DNA of 64,000 nt, from the NCBI RefSeq assembly GCF_022489065.1, contig NZ_JAKVTW010000018.1, forward strand, positions 1 to 64,000, written 5' to 3'. Positions 1-8,755 of this stretch are shown here, piece by piece. The notes beneath the pieces were generated by a model, which was given only the letters and a program-made list of their open reading frames with translations, had not been told where the DNA came from and searched no databases. A program made the translations under genes and the position numbers. The stretch is from Vreelandella neptunia. Lineage in GTDB: Bacteria > Pseudomonadota > Gammaproteobacteria > Pseudomonadales > Halomonadaceae. Each line of letters starts with the position of its first letter. Positions within the stretch are counted from its first letter, which is position 1.

Positions 1-178
1 CAAAAGTGGATCAAACTTGGCTCAAGGTTCAAACGAATTCATTCAAACTTACGTTCTCATGACCGCTTGCCTTGATATTTGGTGATTTGTCACCGTACCA
101 GCAAGCGCCCACATGAATTACCTGATCAAATTGTTAAAGAGCTGGTCGCCGAGGCCGTGCCCCGTTGACGTGTGGCGT
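1..178 (-). promoter_or_regulatory. rRNA operon leader (boxA and processing stem); 16S lies off the left edge
   Basis: Read on the minus strand, 143-132 gives AGCTCTTTAACA, a near-perfect match to the rrn boxA antitermination element (consensus TGCTCTTTAACA). Downstream of it (toward position 1) is a compound hairpin: an outer 7-bp stem (64-70 with 101-107) and an inner GGTGA/TCACC stem (81-85 with 90-94). This is the layout of the leader between an rrn promoter and 16S rRNA. The 16S gene itself would start left of the window. No coding sequence is apparent in 1-291. Confidence 0.75.
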
Positions 179-232
179 ATACTACCCGATTCACCGCCAG
201 CGTCAACAGCGATTTGAATATTTATGAGCAAA
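179..232 (-). promoter_or_regulatory. rRNA operon P1-type promoter
   Basis: On the minus strand, TTGACG (206-201) and TAGTAT (184-179) are separated by exactly 16 bp, the spacing typical of rRNA promoters. The stretch upstream of the -35 (about 207-232) is AT-rich like an UP element. The initial region after the -10 (ACGCCACACG) is GC-rich, as expected for a stringently controlled promoter. It lies just beyond the stop codon of the deaminase gene and is followed by boxA. Confidence 0.7.
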
Positions 233-291
233 AACCTAGCTCTGCATGTAACGGCTGCCAAGCTTGATCCAATAAACGAGGCGCAAAACCC

Positions 292-1284
292 TTATAATGC
301 TGCTAAGCGGGCCAGAAGTTCGTCGCGCCGCTTATTAGTAGTAAAGGCTTCTTCAATAGCGTTGCGCGTTAATTGGCGGAAAACCGTCTCATCCCAACCA
401 AACGCTTCGGCACACGCAATATGGTTGGTTAGCATGCCGCCGCCAAAGTAGGCAGGATCATCTGAGCTAATCGTTACTTTGAGTCCTTTAGCCAAAAGCT
501 TGGGCAGCGGATGATCACGCAGATCCTCTACCACCTTCAAGCTGACATTGGAGAGTGGGCAAACGGTTAGAACAATCTGCTCACTGCGCAAACGCTCGAC
601 CACCTCCTCGCTTTCTAAACAGCGCACTCCGTGATCTATGCGCTGAACATCAAGTATATCCAGGGCTTCTTTAATAAAGTCAGCGGGCCCTTCCTCCCCG
701 GCGTGGGCCACACGCACAAGCCCAAGCTGCTTAGCGCGCTCAAACACCTCAGCAAATTTTACCGGTGGATTATTTTGCTCAGCACTATCGAGCCCAATAG
801 CATCTAACATTTTCCAATAAGGAGCCGCTTGCTCCAGGACATGTAACGCCTCCTCAGCAGGGCGATCACGTAGAAAAGCCATAATCATGCCGATAGAGAG
901 ATCGAGTGTTTCTTCAGCTTCCTGCTTGGCTTTTAATAATCCCCCCATGACCACCTCAAGGGGAACGCCACGCTGCAGATGCGCCTGGGGGTCAAAGTGC
1001 ATGTCGACATGGACAACGCCCTCCCCTCGGGCGCGTTTGAAATAATCCATCGCCAGATCGTAAAAGTCTTCTTCATGACGAAGCACGCTCATGCCCTGAA
1101 AATAGAGATTCAAGAACCCCTGCAGGTCGTTAAAATAATAAGCATCTTTGGCTTCTTGAACAGTCGCATAAGGCAACTCAATTCCATTGCGTTGCGCTAG
1201 CGCAAACATTAACTCAGGCTCCAGTGAACCTTCGATATGCAAATGGAGCTCTACTTTCGGAAGGTTGCGTAAGAATTCGTGCAT
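292..1284 (-). CDS. Adenosine deaminase family protein, probably adenine deaminase
   Basis: A 330-residue amidohydrolase that hydrolytically deaminates a purine (adenine to hypoxanthine, or adenosine to inosine) in the cytosol. The zinc ligands and catalytic residues are in place: H14-x-H16, H194 and E197 in HAGEEGP, H218 in DHGVR, and D275/D276 in SSDDPAYFGG. The SSDDPAYFGG ending and overall resemblance to the Pseudomonas PA0148 group point to adenine rather than adenosine as substrate; that is inference from family memory. It starts at ATG behind a GGAG-type site. It feeds hypoxanthine to the Hpt enzyme encoded at 37.5-38.0 kb. Confidence 0.82.
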   Translation of the reverse strand: MHEFLRNLPKVELHLHIEGSLEPELMFALAQRNGIELPYATVQEAKDAYYFNDLQGFLNLYFQGMSVLRHEEDFYDLAMDYFKRARGEGVVHVDMHFDPQAHLQRGVPLEVVMGGLLKAKQEAEETLDLSIGMIMAFLRDRPAEEALHVLEQAAPYWKMLDAIGLDSAEQNNPPVKFAEVFERAKQLGLVRVAHAGEEGPADFIKEALDILDVQRIDHGVRCLESEEVVERLRSEQIVLTVCPLSNVSLKVVEDLRDHPLPKLLAKGLKVTISSDDPAYFGGGMLTNHIACAEAFGWDETVFRQLTRNAIEEAFTTNKRRDELLARLAAL

Positions 1285-1333
1285 GGAGGGCTCCTAGCTG
1301 TCTTATCAATTGATCAATATCACTCATTATCGG

Positions 1334-3040
1334 TTATATAATCGGGCATTGGCTAAGTTTACCGGTATCTAGATGCCAGCGGTACTCAACTCCAGGCAGT
1401 AATTTCAGCGAACTCACTTGATGGACAAAAAAGATAACCGTTCGATTAATCAACCACTTATCCAGGGAAGCAGCGATATGTTCTGCCGTCGACGCATCCA
1501 CTCCGGCAAACGGCTCATCGAGAATCACCACTTGAGGGTTACATAGCATTAGTCGTGCTAAAGCCAAACGGCGACCTTGCCCCCCCGAAAGCTGCTGGCC
1601 TTTCTCGCCCACCGCCGTCGCTAAGCCTTTCGGCAGTTGCTCAACCCAGCGATCCAAGGCAACCGCTCTCAATGTTTGCCAGAGCATGGCATCACTTGCT
1701 GCGGGGTTGGCAATACGCAGGTTCTCGGCAATAGAGGCATCAAAGAGATCCACCTGCTGAGTGAGCATAACAAAATGGTTGGCACGGCTTTCGGAAGAGA
1801 GCTGCCAAACAGGAACACCGCCTACCATCGCTTCACCCTGGGTCGCTTTTAAGCGCCCCATCAACACACTGGCTAAAGATGATTTTCCGGCACCAGAGTT
1901 GCCAGTAATCACCGCTCGCTTTCCAGCGGGCAGTTGAAGATCAATACCATTTAATGCCGGTTCTAGTGTTTGCGAATAGTGCAGGGAGAGCCGATCAACC
2001 TGAACACTGAGGCCAACCCCTTCAGGCAAAGGAACGGCAGGGACAGAGGGCGATGAATCATCGGTTAACGCGTTTAAACGTCGTACCGCTGCATAGCTAG
2101 CACCCAGCTTGATAAAGCTTGTGGGTAGCTGAATGAAGGCCTCATTGACTCCCAACGCTATCAAAGTAGCCATTACCAAAATAGGGCCTGTTACCAGCTG
2201 CTTGGTGAACACAAGGCTAGCGAACCACACTACCGCCAATACCATTAATCCAGTAATGATGCTTACCAAACAGTTTATCAACGCTGCCTTACGCCCCAAG
2301 CGACGCTGATTGAGAAACGCCTGCTGCTCTTGACTAGCGATCATAGCCCGATGCCACCGGGTCGTTTGATAGCTCATCAACTCAGCCGATGCCTGGACTT
2401 GATCAACCACTAGACGACGTAGCGACTGCTGATCAACCACCTGCTGATAGCTTTGTGAAAATCCCCAGGCAGCCGCCAACAGGGTCGCCATCAGCCAAAG
2501 CAAACCTAGAGTGACTGCAATCAGCACGGCAACGCCGGGCAACCAAATAGCCACAAAAAGAGAAACAGCCACTACACCAAGCAGCGCCACTAACGGTGGC
2601 ACCAAGAGCCGCAAATAAAAATTATCCAGAGTATCGATATCGGCCGTTAATCGGCTCAGCCAGTCGCTGGCACGCTCACCGTGCAAACGTGCGTCGTCTA
2701 AACGCATTAAATAGCCAAACACTCGATAACGTAAGTCAGCCAGCAGCGTTAGCACTGTATTATGGTTATACAGCCGCTCAACATAGCGCGCTACGGTGCG
2801 TGCTAAGGCGAAGAAACGGATGCCGCCACCAGGAACATAAACATCAAGCCGTGCAGGCAACCCTAAGGACAAGGCGATGCCGGCCAGGGCACTGGCAGTA
2901 ATAAACCACCCCGATAGCCCCAGAAGCGCAAGCCCTGCCAATAGAGTGATCAACACCAACAGAGCGCCCAACAAGAAACGCCGACGACGCCTTACTAACA
3001 GCAGAAGCCAGGGGCGAAAATCGCGGTAAATAGCCATCAT
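1334..3040 (-). CDS. cydC: CydC, glutathione/cysteine ABC exporter subunit
   Basis: A 568-residue half ABC transporter. With CydD it exports glutathione/cysteine to the periplasm and is needed to assemble cytochrome bd. There is an N-terminal six-helix membrane domain (about 1-330), then an ATPase with Walker A GNSGAGKSS, signature LSGGQGRR and Walker B VVILDEP. The start overlaps the cydD stop by 4 bp (ATGA) behind GAGGTGAT. It is the last gene of the cydA-cydB-cydD-cydC operon. Assignment as CydC rather than CydD rests on its second position and its FITASALAG-type N-terminal region. Confidence 0.92.
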   Translation of the reverse strand: MMAIYRDFRPWLLLLVRRRRRFLLGALLVLITLLAGLALLGLSGWFITASALAGIALSLGLPARLDVYVPGGGIRFFALARTVARYVERLYNHNTVLTLLADLRYRVFGYLMRLDDARLHGERASDWLSRLTADIDTLDNFYLRLLVPPLVALLGVVAVSLFVAIWLPGVAVLIAVTLGLLWLMATLLAAAWGFSQSYQQVVDQQSLRRLVVDQVQASAELMSYQTTRWHRAMIASQEQQAFLNQRRLGRKAALINCLVSIITGLMVLAVVWFASLVFTKQLVTGPILVMATLIALGVNEAFIQLPTSFIKLGASYAAVRRLNALTDDSSPSVPAVPLPEGVGLSVQVDRLSLHYSQTLEPALNGIDLQLPAGKRAVITGNSGAGKSSLASVLMGRLKATQGEAMVGGVPVWQLSSESRANHFVMLTQQVDLFDASIAENLRIANPAASDAMLWQTLRAVALDRWVEQLPKGLATAVGEKGQQLSGGQGRRLALARLMLCNPQVVILDEPFAGVDASTAEHIAASLDKWLINRTVIFFVHQVSSLKLLPGVEYRWHLDTGKLSQCPII

Positions 3041-4707
3041 GAGATCACCTCGACGAGTTGCCCCTGCTCAAACGTCAAGTGGCGCTGGGCAGCGGCGATG
3101 ACTGCCGGATGGTGGGTCGCTATTACCAGGGTGCGGCCCTGCTGGGAAAGCTCAAGCAAAGCCGCCAAAACCGACTGCTCAGTCTCTTGGTCTAATCTCG
3201 CCGTAGGCTCATCTAAAAGCACCAGCGGTGCATTGCTGAGATAAATACGAGCAAGTGCTAAACGCTGAGCTTGGCCACCTGACAACCCCACGCCACGCTC
3301 GCCGATTAACGTCTCCAGACCCTCAGGTAGCTGTGCCAAAAGAGGCCCAAAACCTGCACCCTGTAGTGCGGCGACCATCTCTTCACGGGACGCTTCCGGA
3401 TTCGCCAAACGCAGGTTATCGCTCAAGCTTCCGTGCAGCATGCAGGGCTGCTGATCCAGCCAAGCGAAGTGGCTATCTTGGCGACGATACTCCCCAGCGC
3501 TTGGCGCTATAAAGCCCGCAAGCAGCGCCAATAGCGTCGACTTGCCACTACCAGAAGCGCCACTAAGCGCCACAACCTCACCGCGCCGGACCGTGAGGTC
3601 AATGGGGCCGATTACCTGCCCTCTACTAGGGTAAGAAACGCAAGCAGCCGTTAACTCGATGGCTGACCTATCTGACAGCGGCGTCTCATAGCGATGCTCG
3701 CTCACCAAGCTTGGCTGATTAAGTATATTCACCACGCTTTCGGCGGCGCCCAATGCCGCAGCGCGATCATGGTAGTGCTGAGAAAGCGTACGCAGAGGCT
3801 GGAAAAACTCAGGCGCCAGCAATAACACGGCTAAACCTGAAAAAAGCGTCAGTGACGGTGACGGGCCGTACTCTATATAGCCTAAGAGGCCAAAACCGAC
3901 ATACATGGCCACGACCGCAATCGCCACAGAGGAAAAGAACTCCAGCACCGCGGATGAGAGAAACGCCAACCGAAGCGTACGCATACTAAGGCGCCGATAA
4001 CCATCTGTGGCATACCAAACATCCTGCTGGGCATCCGACGTGCGACCAAACAGCTGAAGTGTTGTCATGCCTCGTACACGGTCAATAAAGTGCGCTGAAA
4101 GTCGTGACACGGCAACAAACTGATCACGATTGAGGCGCTCCGCCCCCATGCCGACCAACGCCATAAAAAGCGGAATTAACGGCGCAGAAAGCAGTAGAAA
4201 AAGAGCCACTAGATAATCGAGCCAGCCTGCCACCGCCAATATCAATAGCGGCAAACAGAGCGTTATACGCAATTGAGGGTAAAACCGCGCAAAATAGCCC
4301 TCCAGCGCATCGATATGCTCAACCGCCTGGTTGGCCAAAGAGCCACTGTGCTGGCTGGTAAGCCACACTGGGCCTAACGCGGATAGTTTATCTAACAGCT
4401 CAACCCTGGCACGCTGCCGGATTAGCAGGCTCGCCTCCAGGCTCAGCGTTTCATGGCCCCACTGAAAAGCAGCACGTAAAAGCACACAGCCTACCAGCAG
4501 AGAGAATATTGGCAGCAGGGTAACGGGCAATTGGTCGTGAACCACCAATTGATCAATAAGCCATGCAAGCCCCACTACCACGACTATCGTTTGACTACCT
4601 GCCAGGACGCCACAAAACGCAGCGCCTAGCAGGCGTTTACGCTCTCCCTTAGCCAACGCTTGCAGCCAACTGCGCGGGGTAAGAGAGAGCGCCTCTTCAG
4701 TTACCAT
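3037..4707 (-). CDS. cydD: CydD, glutathione/cysteine ABC exporter subunit
   Basis: A 556-residue half ABC transporter and partner of CydC. The membrane domain contains the CydD-typical stretch PLIPLFMALVGMGAE and the helix region ending APEFFQPLR. The ATPase has Walker A GASGSGKST, signature LSGGQAQRL and Walker B LVLLDEP. The start is 3 nt after the cydB stop, which leaves no room for a cydX-like small subunit gene between cydB and cydD. Coupled translation with cydC is likely. Confidence 0.92.
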   Translation of the reverse strand: MVTEEALSLTPRSWLQALAKGERKRLLGAAFCGVLAGSQTIVVVVGLAWLIDQLVVHDQLPVTLLPIFSLLVGCVLLRAAFQWGHETLSLEASLLIRQRARVELLDKLSALGPVWLTSQHSGSLANQAVEHIDALEGYFARFYPQLRITLCLPLLILAVAGWLDYLVALFLLLSAPLIPLFMALVGMGAERLNRDQFVAVSRLSAHFIDRVRGMTTLQLFGRTSDAQQDVWYATDGYRRLSMRTLRLAFLSSAVLEFFSSVAIAVVAMYVGFGLLGYIEYGPSPSLTLFSGLAVLLLAPEFFQPLRTLSQHYHDRAAALGAAESVVNILNQPSLVSEHRYETPLSDRSAIELTAACVSYPSRGQVIGPIDLTVRRGEVVALSGASGSGKSTLLALLAGFIAPSAGEYRRQDSHFAWLDQQPCMLHGSLSDNLRLANPEASREEMVAALQGAGFGPLLAQLPEGLETLIGERGVGLSGGQAQRLALARIYLSNAPLVLLDEPTARLDQETEQSVLAALLELSQQGRTLVIATHHPAVIAAAQRHLTFEQGQLVEVIS

Positions 4708-4710
4708 GGA

Positions 4711-5712
4711 TCAGTGGTATCCCTCGCCTACACGCACCTTGCCGCGGAATACCCAATACGTCCAAGCGGTATAGGTCAATATAATCGGAATAACAAACAC
4801 CATCCCCACCAGTAGGAACAGCTGTGATTCAGGCGAAGAAGCCGCGTCCCACAACGTATAGTCTGGTGGCACAATCACTGGCCATTTACTTACAATCAAC
4901 CCTAAATACGTAAAAACATAAATACCAATAGTTGCTAGGAAAGGCACCCCCTCACGACGCTTTTGGACCGAGCGAAAGACAACAAACGCGCAGAGCAACG
5001 CAGAGACGGGGAAAATCCAAATCAGTTGAATATTGCCGAACCAACGTTCCCACACCAGCGGATTGATGAACGGCGTCCACAGGCTAATTACGGCAAATAC
5101 AAACAGCACCAAGGCCAACAGCATTGGTGTGATCTTATAAGCCCAATCTTGCACATGCCCTTCCGATTTTAGAATTAGCCAAGTAGCCCCTAGCAACGCG
5201 TAGCCTGCCATCAAACCAAGCCCTGTCAGTACTGAGAAAGGGGTTAGCCAGTCAAATGCGCCGCCTACATAGGCGAAGTTTTCCACGGGAAAGCCTTGAA
5301 TATAAGCCCCGACAACAGCCCCTTGAGCGAAAGCGGCGATCGCCGAACCCCAGCAAAAAGCGCGGTTCCACCAGCGGCGGTTACGACGGGATTTAAAGCG
5401 AAACTCAAAGGCAACACCGCGAAAGATCAACCCTGCCAGCATCAAGAAGACACCAATGTACAGTGCTGGTAAGAACACCGAATAAACCAGCGGGAAAGCG
5501 CCTAAAAGCCCAGCGCCACCTAGCACTAGCCATGTTTCATTGCCATCCCATATCGGCGCCACCGAGTTCATCATCACATCGCGGGCATCTTCATCGGGAG
5601 CAAAGGGGTAAAGAATACCCAACCCCAGATCAAATCCGTCCATAAGCACATACATCATGATGCCGAAACCGATGATGAAGGCCCAAACTAACGTTAGATC
5701 AAACATTTCCAT
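4711..5712 (-). CDS. cydB: Cytochrome bd-type quinol oxidase subunit II (CydB/CioB)
   Basis: A 333-residue inner-membrane protein with about eight hydrophobic helices. It starts with the conserved MFDLTLVWAF...MYVLMDGFDLG block and carries NGNETWLVLGG-type residues, both diagnostic of subunit II. It forms the quinol:O2 oxidoreductase with subunit I and has no haem itself. At 333 residues it is the size of CioB, shorter than E. coli CydB (379). A strong GAGGAG site precedes the ATG, and the gap to cydA is 2 nt. Confidence 0.93.
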   Translation of the reverse strand: MEMFDLTLVWAFIIGFGIMMYVLMDGFDLGLGILYPFAPDEDARDVMMNSVAPIWDGNETWLVLGGAGLLGAFPLVYSVFLPALYIGVFLMLAGLIFRGVAFEFRFKSRRNRRWWNRAFCWGSAIAAFAQGAVVGAYIQGFPVENFAYVGGAFDWLTPFSVLTGLGLMAGYALLGATWLILKSEGHVQDWAYKITPMLLALVLFVFAVISLWTPFINPLVWERWFGNIQLIWIFPVSALLCAFVVFRSVQKRREGVPFLATIGIYVFTYLGLIVSKWPVIVPPDYTLWDAASSPESQLFLLVGMVFVIPIILTYTAWTYWVFRGKVRVGEGYH

Positions 5713-5714
5713 GT

Positions 5715-7130
5715 CTAGCTCCTCACCGGGTCAACGTCATCGTCAAAAGGGGTATGCGCAGCAGACATGGGTCGCATGGGCCGCTTGAAGTTCTCATCGG
5801 TTGTATCGCGCTCTTCTTCAGGCAGCATACCGTTGCGCACTACGCGCGTGAGGTAATAAATGCCCGCGTAAAACACCACGGCGTAAACCAAGACATAGCC
5901 AATCAGCGTAAACAGTGCCATAGGGCCAGTGAGTGAAGGCGTTAAACCCTCGGCATGCGTCATCATTCCGTAAACCAGCCAAGGTGCACGGCCTGACTCA
6001 GTCACGATCCAACCCGCTAAGACAGCAACGAACGGCATTGGAATCATCGCCGTCAAACCTTTTAAAAATAGCCGCTTATCATAGATACGTCCTTTGAGGC
6101 GCAACACTAATCCCGTTAACGCCACTGCAATCATTAGCAGGCCAATGCCTACCATGACTCGGAAGCCCCAGAAAACAATCAATACCGGCGGCTGTTCTTC
6201 AGGCGCCGCCTCACTAATACCCGGCACCTCCCCATCGATAGAGTGGGTCAAGATGATGCTGGCCAGATTGGGAATACCCAACTCAAAGCGGTTGGTTTGC
6301 GCTTCCTGATCAGGAATGGCAAACAGCAGCAGCGGCACATTGCCAGAAGTTTCCCAATGCCCTTCCATGGCAGCCACTTTTGTTGGCTGGTGCTCTAAGG
6401 TGTTAATACCATGGAAATCACCTATGACCGCCTGGGTTGGTGCCAAAAATAGCAATAGCCAGAGACACATGGAGAGTGCGCGGCGATTAGCTTCGGGGTC
6501 ACGGTCGCGTAACAGGAACCAAGCACTCACCCCTGCCACTACAAAGCCACCGGTTAAGAAGGAGGCAACCGCCATATGCATAAAGCGGTATGGGAAAGAG
6601 GGATTAAAGATTGCTTCGGACCATGAGGTAACATGGAAACGGAAGTCGATCAGCTCTACCCCTGCCGGGGTATGCAGCCAACTGTTAGCCGATAGGATCC
6701 AGAAGGAGGAAATGAAAGTGCCCACCGCCACCATAATGGCTGCAAAGAGGTGAACCCCCTGGGGTACCTTTCCACGCCCAAATAGCAGCACGCCCAGGAA
6801 AGCCGCTTCTAAGAAGAAGGCTGTCACCACTTCGTAGCTCAGCATAGGGCCAAGAAAATTCGAGGATGCCTGGGAAAAATTGCTCCAGTTAGTACCAAAC
6901 TGGAACGACATCACGATGCCTGACACCACCCCCATCCCAAAGACAACGGCAAATACCTTTGTCCAGAAGAGTGATAGACGATCCCAAGCTGGATTTTTCG
7001 TTTTGAAAAATAGGCCATGAAGCAGCGCAATGTAGGACGCCAAGCCGATGGTAAATACGGGGAAGATTGCGTGAAACGACACGACGAATGCAAATTGCAA
7101 TCGCGACAATACGAGCGGATCAAGTTCCAT
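5715..7130 (-). CDS. cydA: Cytochrome bd-type quinol oxidase subunit I (CydA/CioA)
   Basis: A 471-residue haem-bearing subunit of the terminal oxidase that reduces O2 with quinol. It starts LDPLVLSRLQFAFVVSFHAIFP, with the conserved haem-ligand His at residue 20. The quinol-site motif GRAPWLVYG is present, in the CioA form. Its length (E. coli CydA is 522) implies a short Q-loop, so I place it in the cyanide-insensitive Cio-like clade. The ATG has a GGAGA site. It is first in the operon cydABDC. No clear ANR/FNR box (TTGAT-N4-ATCAA) was found upstream. Confidence 0.93.
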   Translation of the reverse strand: MELDPLVLSRLQFAFVVSFHAIFPVFTIGLASYIALLHGLFFKTKNPAWDRLSLFWTKVFAVVFGMGVVSGIVMSFQFGTNWSNFSQASSNFLGPMLSYEVVTAFFLEAAFLGVLLFGRGKVPQGVHLFAAIMVAVGTFISSFWILSANSWLHTPAGVELIDFRFHVTSWSEAIFNPSFPYRFMHMAVASFLTGGFVVAGVSAWFLLRDRDPEANRRALSMCLWLLLFLAPTQAVIGDFHGINTLEHQPTKVAAMEGHWETSGNVPLLLFAIPDQEAQTNRFELGIPNLASIILTHSIDGEVPGISEAAPEEQPPVLIVFWGFRVMVGIGLLMIAVALTGLVLRLKGRIYDKRLFLKGLTAMIPMPFVAVLAGWIVTESGRAPWLVYGMMTHAEGLTPSLTGPMALFTLIGYVLVYAVVFYAGIYYLTRVVRNGMLPEEERDTTDENFKRPMRPMSAAHTPFDDDVDPVRS

Positions 7131-7410
7131 TTCACTCTCCTAAGACCTGAATCGGTATCCCATAAAAGGGTTAACACAAGCTTAGTTGAGCCTTAGTGGC
7201 ACGACACTTTTAGTTATAAGCACTAAGCTTATTTCTTTTCCACTGCTATTGACCATTTACTACGCCCTTCTTGGACAACCATCATATAATAATCAATGGG
7301 TGTCCAAGATGAGTCGCATTGACGCACCAAGCACCAAAGCGGTGCACTATGCCTCTTTCATCATGTTCTTAACCATGATCCCAGCTACTATCCAGCTACT
7401 ACATTAACTG
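7131..7410. other. Intergenic region between cydA and the antiporter gene
   Basis: A 280-bp AT-richer gap that should hold the cydA promoter on the minus strand. An 11-bp direct repeat (CCAGCTACTA, twice) lies at about 7380-7401 near the antiporter stop. A 73-codon plus-strand frame beginning with TTG at 7186 crosses the region, but it has no ribosome site and I do not call it. Confidence 0.4.
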
Positions 7411-8388
7411 CTATCGCGACATTATTACGACGCTGACCATATAGCCGGTGTAGGCGATAAACAGAGCCAGCAGAATACCGCCTTCTAAACGATTGATGCG
7501 CCGAGGGCGGCCGCGCCAGGAAAACGCAAACAGAATCATCAAGAGCGTCATGCCCGTCATGACGCTCCAGTCGCGCACCAACACTTCCCGCCCTGCTTCA
7601 ATGGGCGCAATGACCCCCGCTAGACCAACAACCGCCAAGCTATTGAACAGGTTAGAACCCACCACGTTGCCTAATACCAAATCATGCTCTTTACGGCGCA
7701 AAGCGCTGATTGAAGATGCCAGTTCCGGCAGCGAGGTGCCAATAGCCACCACTGTTAAACCAATGATCAAGTCACTTACGCCGAAGCGAACAGCTATTTC
7801 CACTGCCCCCCACACCAATAAGCGTGAACTCGCAATAAGCAGAAGCAGGCCCACCAGGGTCCACATAATGGACTTACCCCGGGACATCGGTTTGCTATCT
7901 AGGGTCTCAGCCACTTCAGATACGATTGCGTCGTCGGGCTGACTGCGTGAGCGAACGATACTGACAACGATAAAGGCCACTAATGCCAGTAAGAGACAGA
8001 CTGCTTCCCAGCGTGCTACAAAACCATCCAGCAGCATTAAGCCAGTCGCCAGCATGACGAGCATCAGTATTGGCATCTCTTTGCGAATAACGCTGGAGTG
8101 AACGGCCAGTGGTGAAATAAGCGCAATCAGGCCTAAAATCAAACCTATATTGGCGATATTTGAGCCATAAGCGTTACCCACCGCCAAACCGGGATTTCCA
8201 TCCAGTGCAGCGAGGACTGAAACCATCATCTCCGGTGCTGATGTACCAAAACCGATAACCAGCATGCCGATCAGTAGCGGAGAAAGCCCAAGCCAACGCG
8301 AGGTTGCTGCAGCACCATCAATAAACTTCTCGGCACTCCAAACCAACAGGATCAAACCAAACAAAACCGCTAAAGTGGGAAGCAACAT
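7411..8388 (-). CDS. Calcium/sodium antiporter (CaCA family, YrbG-like)
   Basis: A 325-residue inner-membrane exchanger with about ten helices. The two inverted alpha repeats that line the ion site are clear: GFGTSAPEMMVSV...GNAYGSNIANIG in the first half, and GTSLPELASSIS...GNVVGSNLFNSL in the second. These are hallmarks of the K+-independent Na+/Ca2+ exchanger family. Length matches YrbG. It is a single gene, divergent from pqiA. The actual ion specificity (Ca2+ or another cation) cannot be told from sequence; a Na+-coupled exchanger suits a halophile. Confidence 0.88.
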   Translation of the reverse strand: MLLPTLAVLFGLILLVWSAEKFIDGAAATSRWLGLSPLLIGMLVIGFGTSAPEMMVSVLAALDGNPGLAVGNAYGSNIANIGLILGLIALISPLAVHSSVIRKEMPILMLVMLATGLMLLDGFVARWEAVCLLLALVAFIVVSIVRSRSQPDDAIVSEVAETLDSKPMSRGKSIMWTLVGLLLLIASSRLLVWGAVEIAVRFGVSDLIIGLTVVAIGTSLPELASSISALRRKEHDLVLGNVVGSNLFNSLAVVGLAGVIAPIEAGREVLVRDWSVMTGMTLLMILFAFSWRGRPRRINRLEGGILLALFIAYTGYMVSVVIMSR

Positions 8389-8755
8389 TTCGTTTCCTTC
8401 AGAACATAATGATCAGCACTATTTTCAGGATTGCGTATCTTAATGTCGCTTCAAGCGTGGAGCAGTAAGATACTATTACTAGCAATGATGACTAACATAT
8501 TGCGACCATCTGTTTAGGAACTATCCTGGCAGAAATATAAACGGTCACTATTAGCGTCATGCACTGCTTGTCATTGCGCCGCAGCATCGTTGTCTAAACT
8601 GACGCTTTGGTCAAGCAGCCTGGCGATGTTTTTGAACATTATTTCAGCGACATAGACTTGCTATACTGCATGATTAAAAGCTTAATTCGCCATAGCCTAG
8701 TAGTTTAGCTAGGTGTTCGCACTGAGAGTTTTGGTTTTTGCCCCCAAATAGATTG
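8389..8755. promoter_or_regulatory. Divergent intergenic region with candidate pqiA promoter
   Basis: 367 bp without a gene. On the plus strand, an extended -10 (TG-C-TATACT) lies at 8659-8667, about 90 bp before the pqiA ATG. A recognisable -35 is lacking, so an activator may be needed; SoxS-type activation is known for pqiA in E. coli, but I see no convincing box. An inverted repeat CCTAG/CTAGG lies near 8694-8712 in the leader. Confidence 0.4.

Noticed and set aside
224-451. 75-codon plus-strand frame crossing the deaminase 3' end
   Set aside because: Antisense to a well-supported gene, low complexity (Ser/Arg), no ribosome site.
1302-1321. TATCAATTGATCAATA dyad between add and cydC, like an ANR/FNR box
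   Set aside because: The second half does not fit TTGAT-N4-ATCAA, and it lies at the end of the cyd operon rather than before it.
7186-7407. 73-codon plus-strand frame opposite the cydA promoter, with two hydrophobic stretches
   Set aside because: It starts at TTG without a ribosome site, in an AT-rich gap where random frames look hydrophobic, and it resembles no family I know.
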